From: an uncultured Lachnospiraceae bacterium
GTDB taxonomy: Bacteria; Bacillota; Clostridia; Lachnospirales; Lachnospiraceae
Assembly (NCBI GenBank): GCA_934293375.1
Contig: CAKQYS010000001.1
Location: 248,001-312,000, forward strand
DNA: 64,000 bases
Reading direction: 5' to 3'
Positions 63,729 to 64,000 of this stretch are shown here, one piece after another. The number at the start of each line of letters is the position of its first letter. The first letter of the stretch is position 1. The position numbers and the translations under genes were made by a program. Below the pieces are notes generated by a model. It had not been told where the DNA came from and made no database searches. It saw only the letters and a list, made by a program, of their open reading frames with translations.

Positions 63729-64000
63729 ATGAAATCAACAACAAAGACCTGTAAAAGATGCAAGCGGCTGTTTGAGTACTACGGATTCGGACATTATTAT
63801 TGTCCGGAATGTGCAAAACTGGATGCCGCAATATTTGATAAAGTACGGGAATTTTTATATTCCAACGGCATACATAATATTCAGGAGATATCAGACGGTA
63901 CCGGTGTCAGCGTAGAACAGATTGAAACCTATCTAAGAGAAGGTCGTCTGGAGATACCGGCAAACTGTGATGCATTTATCCGATGTGAAGGCTGCGGTAC
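63729..64000 (+). CDS. YvyF-like flagellar-operon zinc protein, N-terminal part (cut by the window edge)
   Basis: First 90 codons. CKRCKRLFEYYGFGHYYCPEC is a zinc ribbon (CxxC...CxxC), followed by a winged-helix-like IQEISDGTGVSVEQIETYLREGR and the start of another zinc knuckle (CEGCGT). Resembles the Bacillus YvyF flagellar-operon protein. GAAGG precedes the ATG. It suggests a motile organism, but flagellar genes themselves lie outside the window. Confidence 0.7.
   Translation, partial: MKSTTKTCKRCKRLFEYYGFGHYYCPECAKLDAAIFDKVREFLYSNGIHNIQEISDGTGVSVEQIETYLREGRLEIPANCDAFIRCEGCG

Overview
The window looks like a chromosome segment of a low-to-mid GC, Gram-positive, spore-forming Clostridia, most likely a Lachnospiraceae gut bacterium. 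Evidence: Firmicutes-type gene orders (rimP-nusA-rnpM-ylxQ-infB-rbfA-nrnA-truB-ribF; miaB-mutS-mutL; rpsU-yqfC-yqfD-phoH-ybeY), sporulation genes, RecU, a short HisG with HisZ, a YvyF-like flagellar-operon protein, AGGAGG-type ribosome binding sites, and a BspA/LRR-type giant surface protein. Almost every gene is on the minus strand. The exceptions are one three-gene plus-strand operon (31929-34590) and a gene cut by the right edge. I saw no tRNA, rRNA, CRISPR array, insertion sequence or prophage. No gene-free stretch exceeds about 250 bases.

Layout from right to left, the direction of transcription: recU and a polysaccharide deacetylase (63549-61816). A histidine operon follows (hisZ-hisG-hisD-hisB-hisI), then a tiny membrane protein, alaS and a CapA-like protein (61696-52707). 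Next are rpsU, yqfC-yqfD-phoH, ybeY, a DUF3048 lipoprotein, cdd and a BofC-like protein (52558-47002). A long unit then runs HI0933-like flavoprotein, FAD dehydrogenase, proB, DUF896, 5-formyl-THF cyclo-ligase, proA, MoxR, VWA and patatin, closed by a strong terminator (46940-38095). The accessory core is 38060-19440. Last come miaB-mutS-mutL-rhomboid and the transcription/translation operon rimP through truB-ribF, running on into a glycosyltransferase/aldo-keto reductase fusion, mutY, an anti-sigma-like gene and the 5' end of polA.

The most interesting system is a split agr-type peptide quorum-sensing circuit. The plus-strand operon encodes AgrB (peptide-processing membrane protease), an AgrA-like LytTR response regulator and an AgrC-like GHKL histidine kinase, but has no agrD between them. 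The missing agrD is a 54-codon gene 5.3 kb beyond agrB's stop, on the opposite strand (37774-37938). It carries a predicted thiolactone ring Cys-Arg-Leu-Tyr-Trp followed by an AgrD-type tail. Both the agrB and agrD promoters carry the same pair of LytTR-like direct repeats, 21 bp apart and 40 bp from the -10 box, with poor -35 boxes. This predicts one positive feedback loop acting on two transcription units. Downstream of agrD, on the same strand, lie a small secreted protein, a lipoprotein and a solute-binding lipoprotein, which are candidate outputs.

Two domain fusions also stand out: a glycosyltransferase family 4 enzyme joined to a complete aldo-keto reductase, and a degenerate HisF-like barrel joined to HisI. 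The 12.2-kb giant gene (about 4078 residues) encodes a secreted multidomain protein with beta-helix modules, Ca-loop motifs, Ig-like domains, about 22 His/Cys-rich repeats and a C-terminal BspA-type LRR domain.
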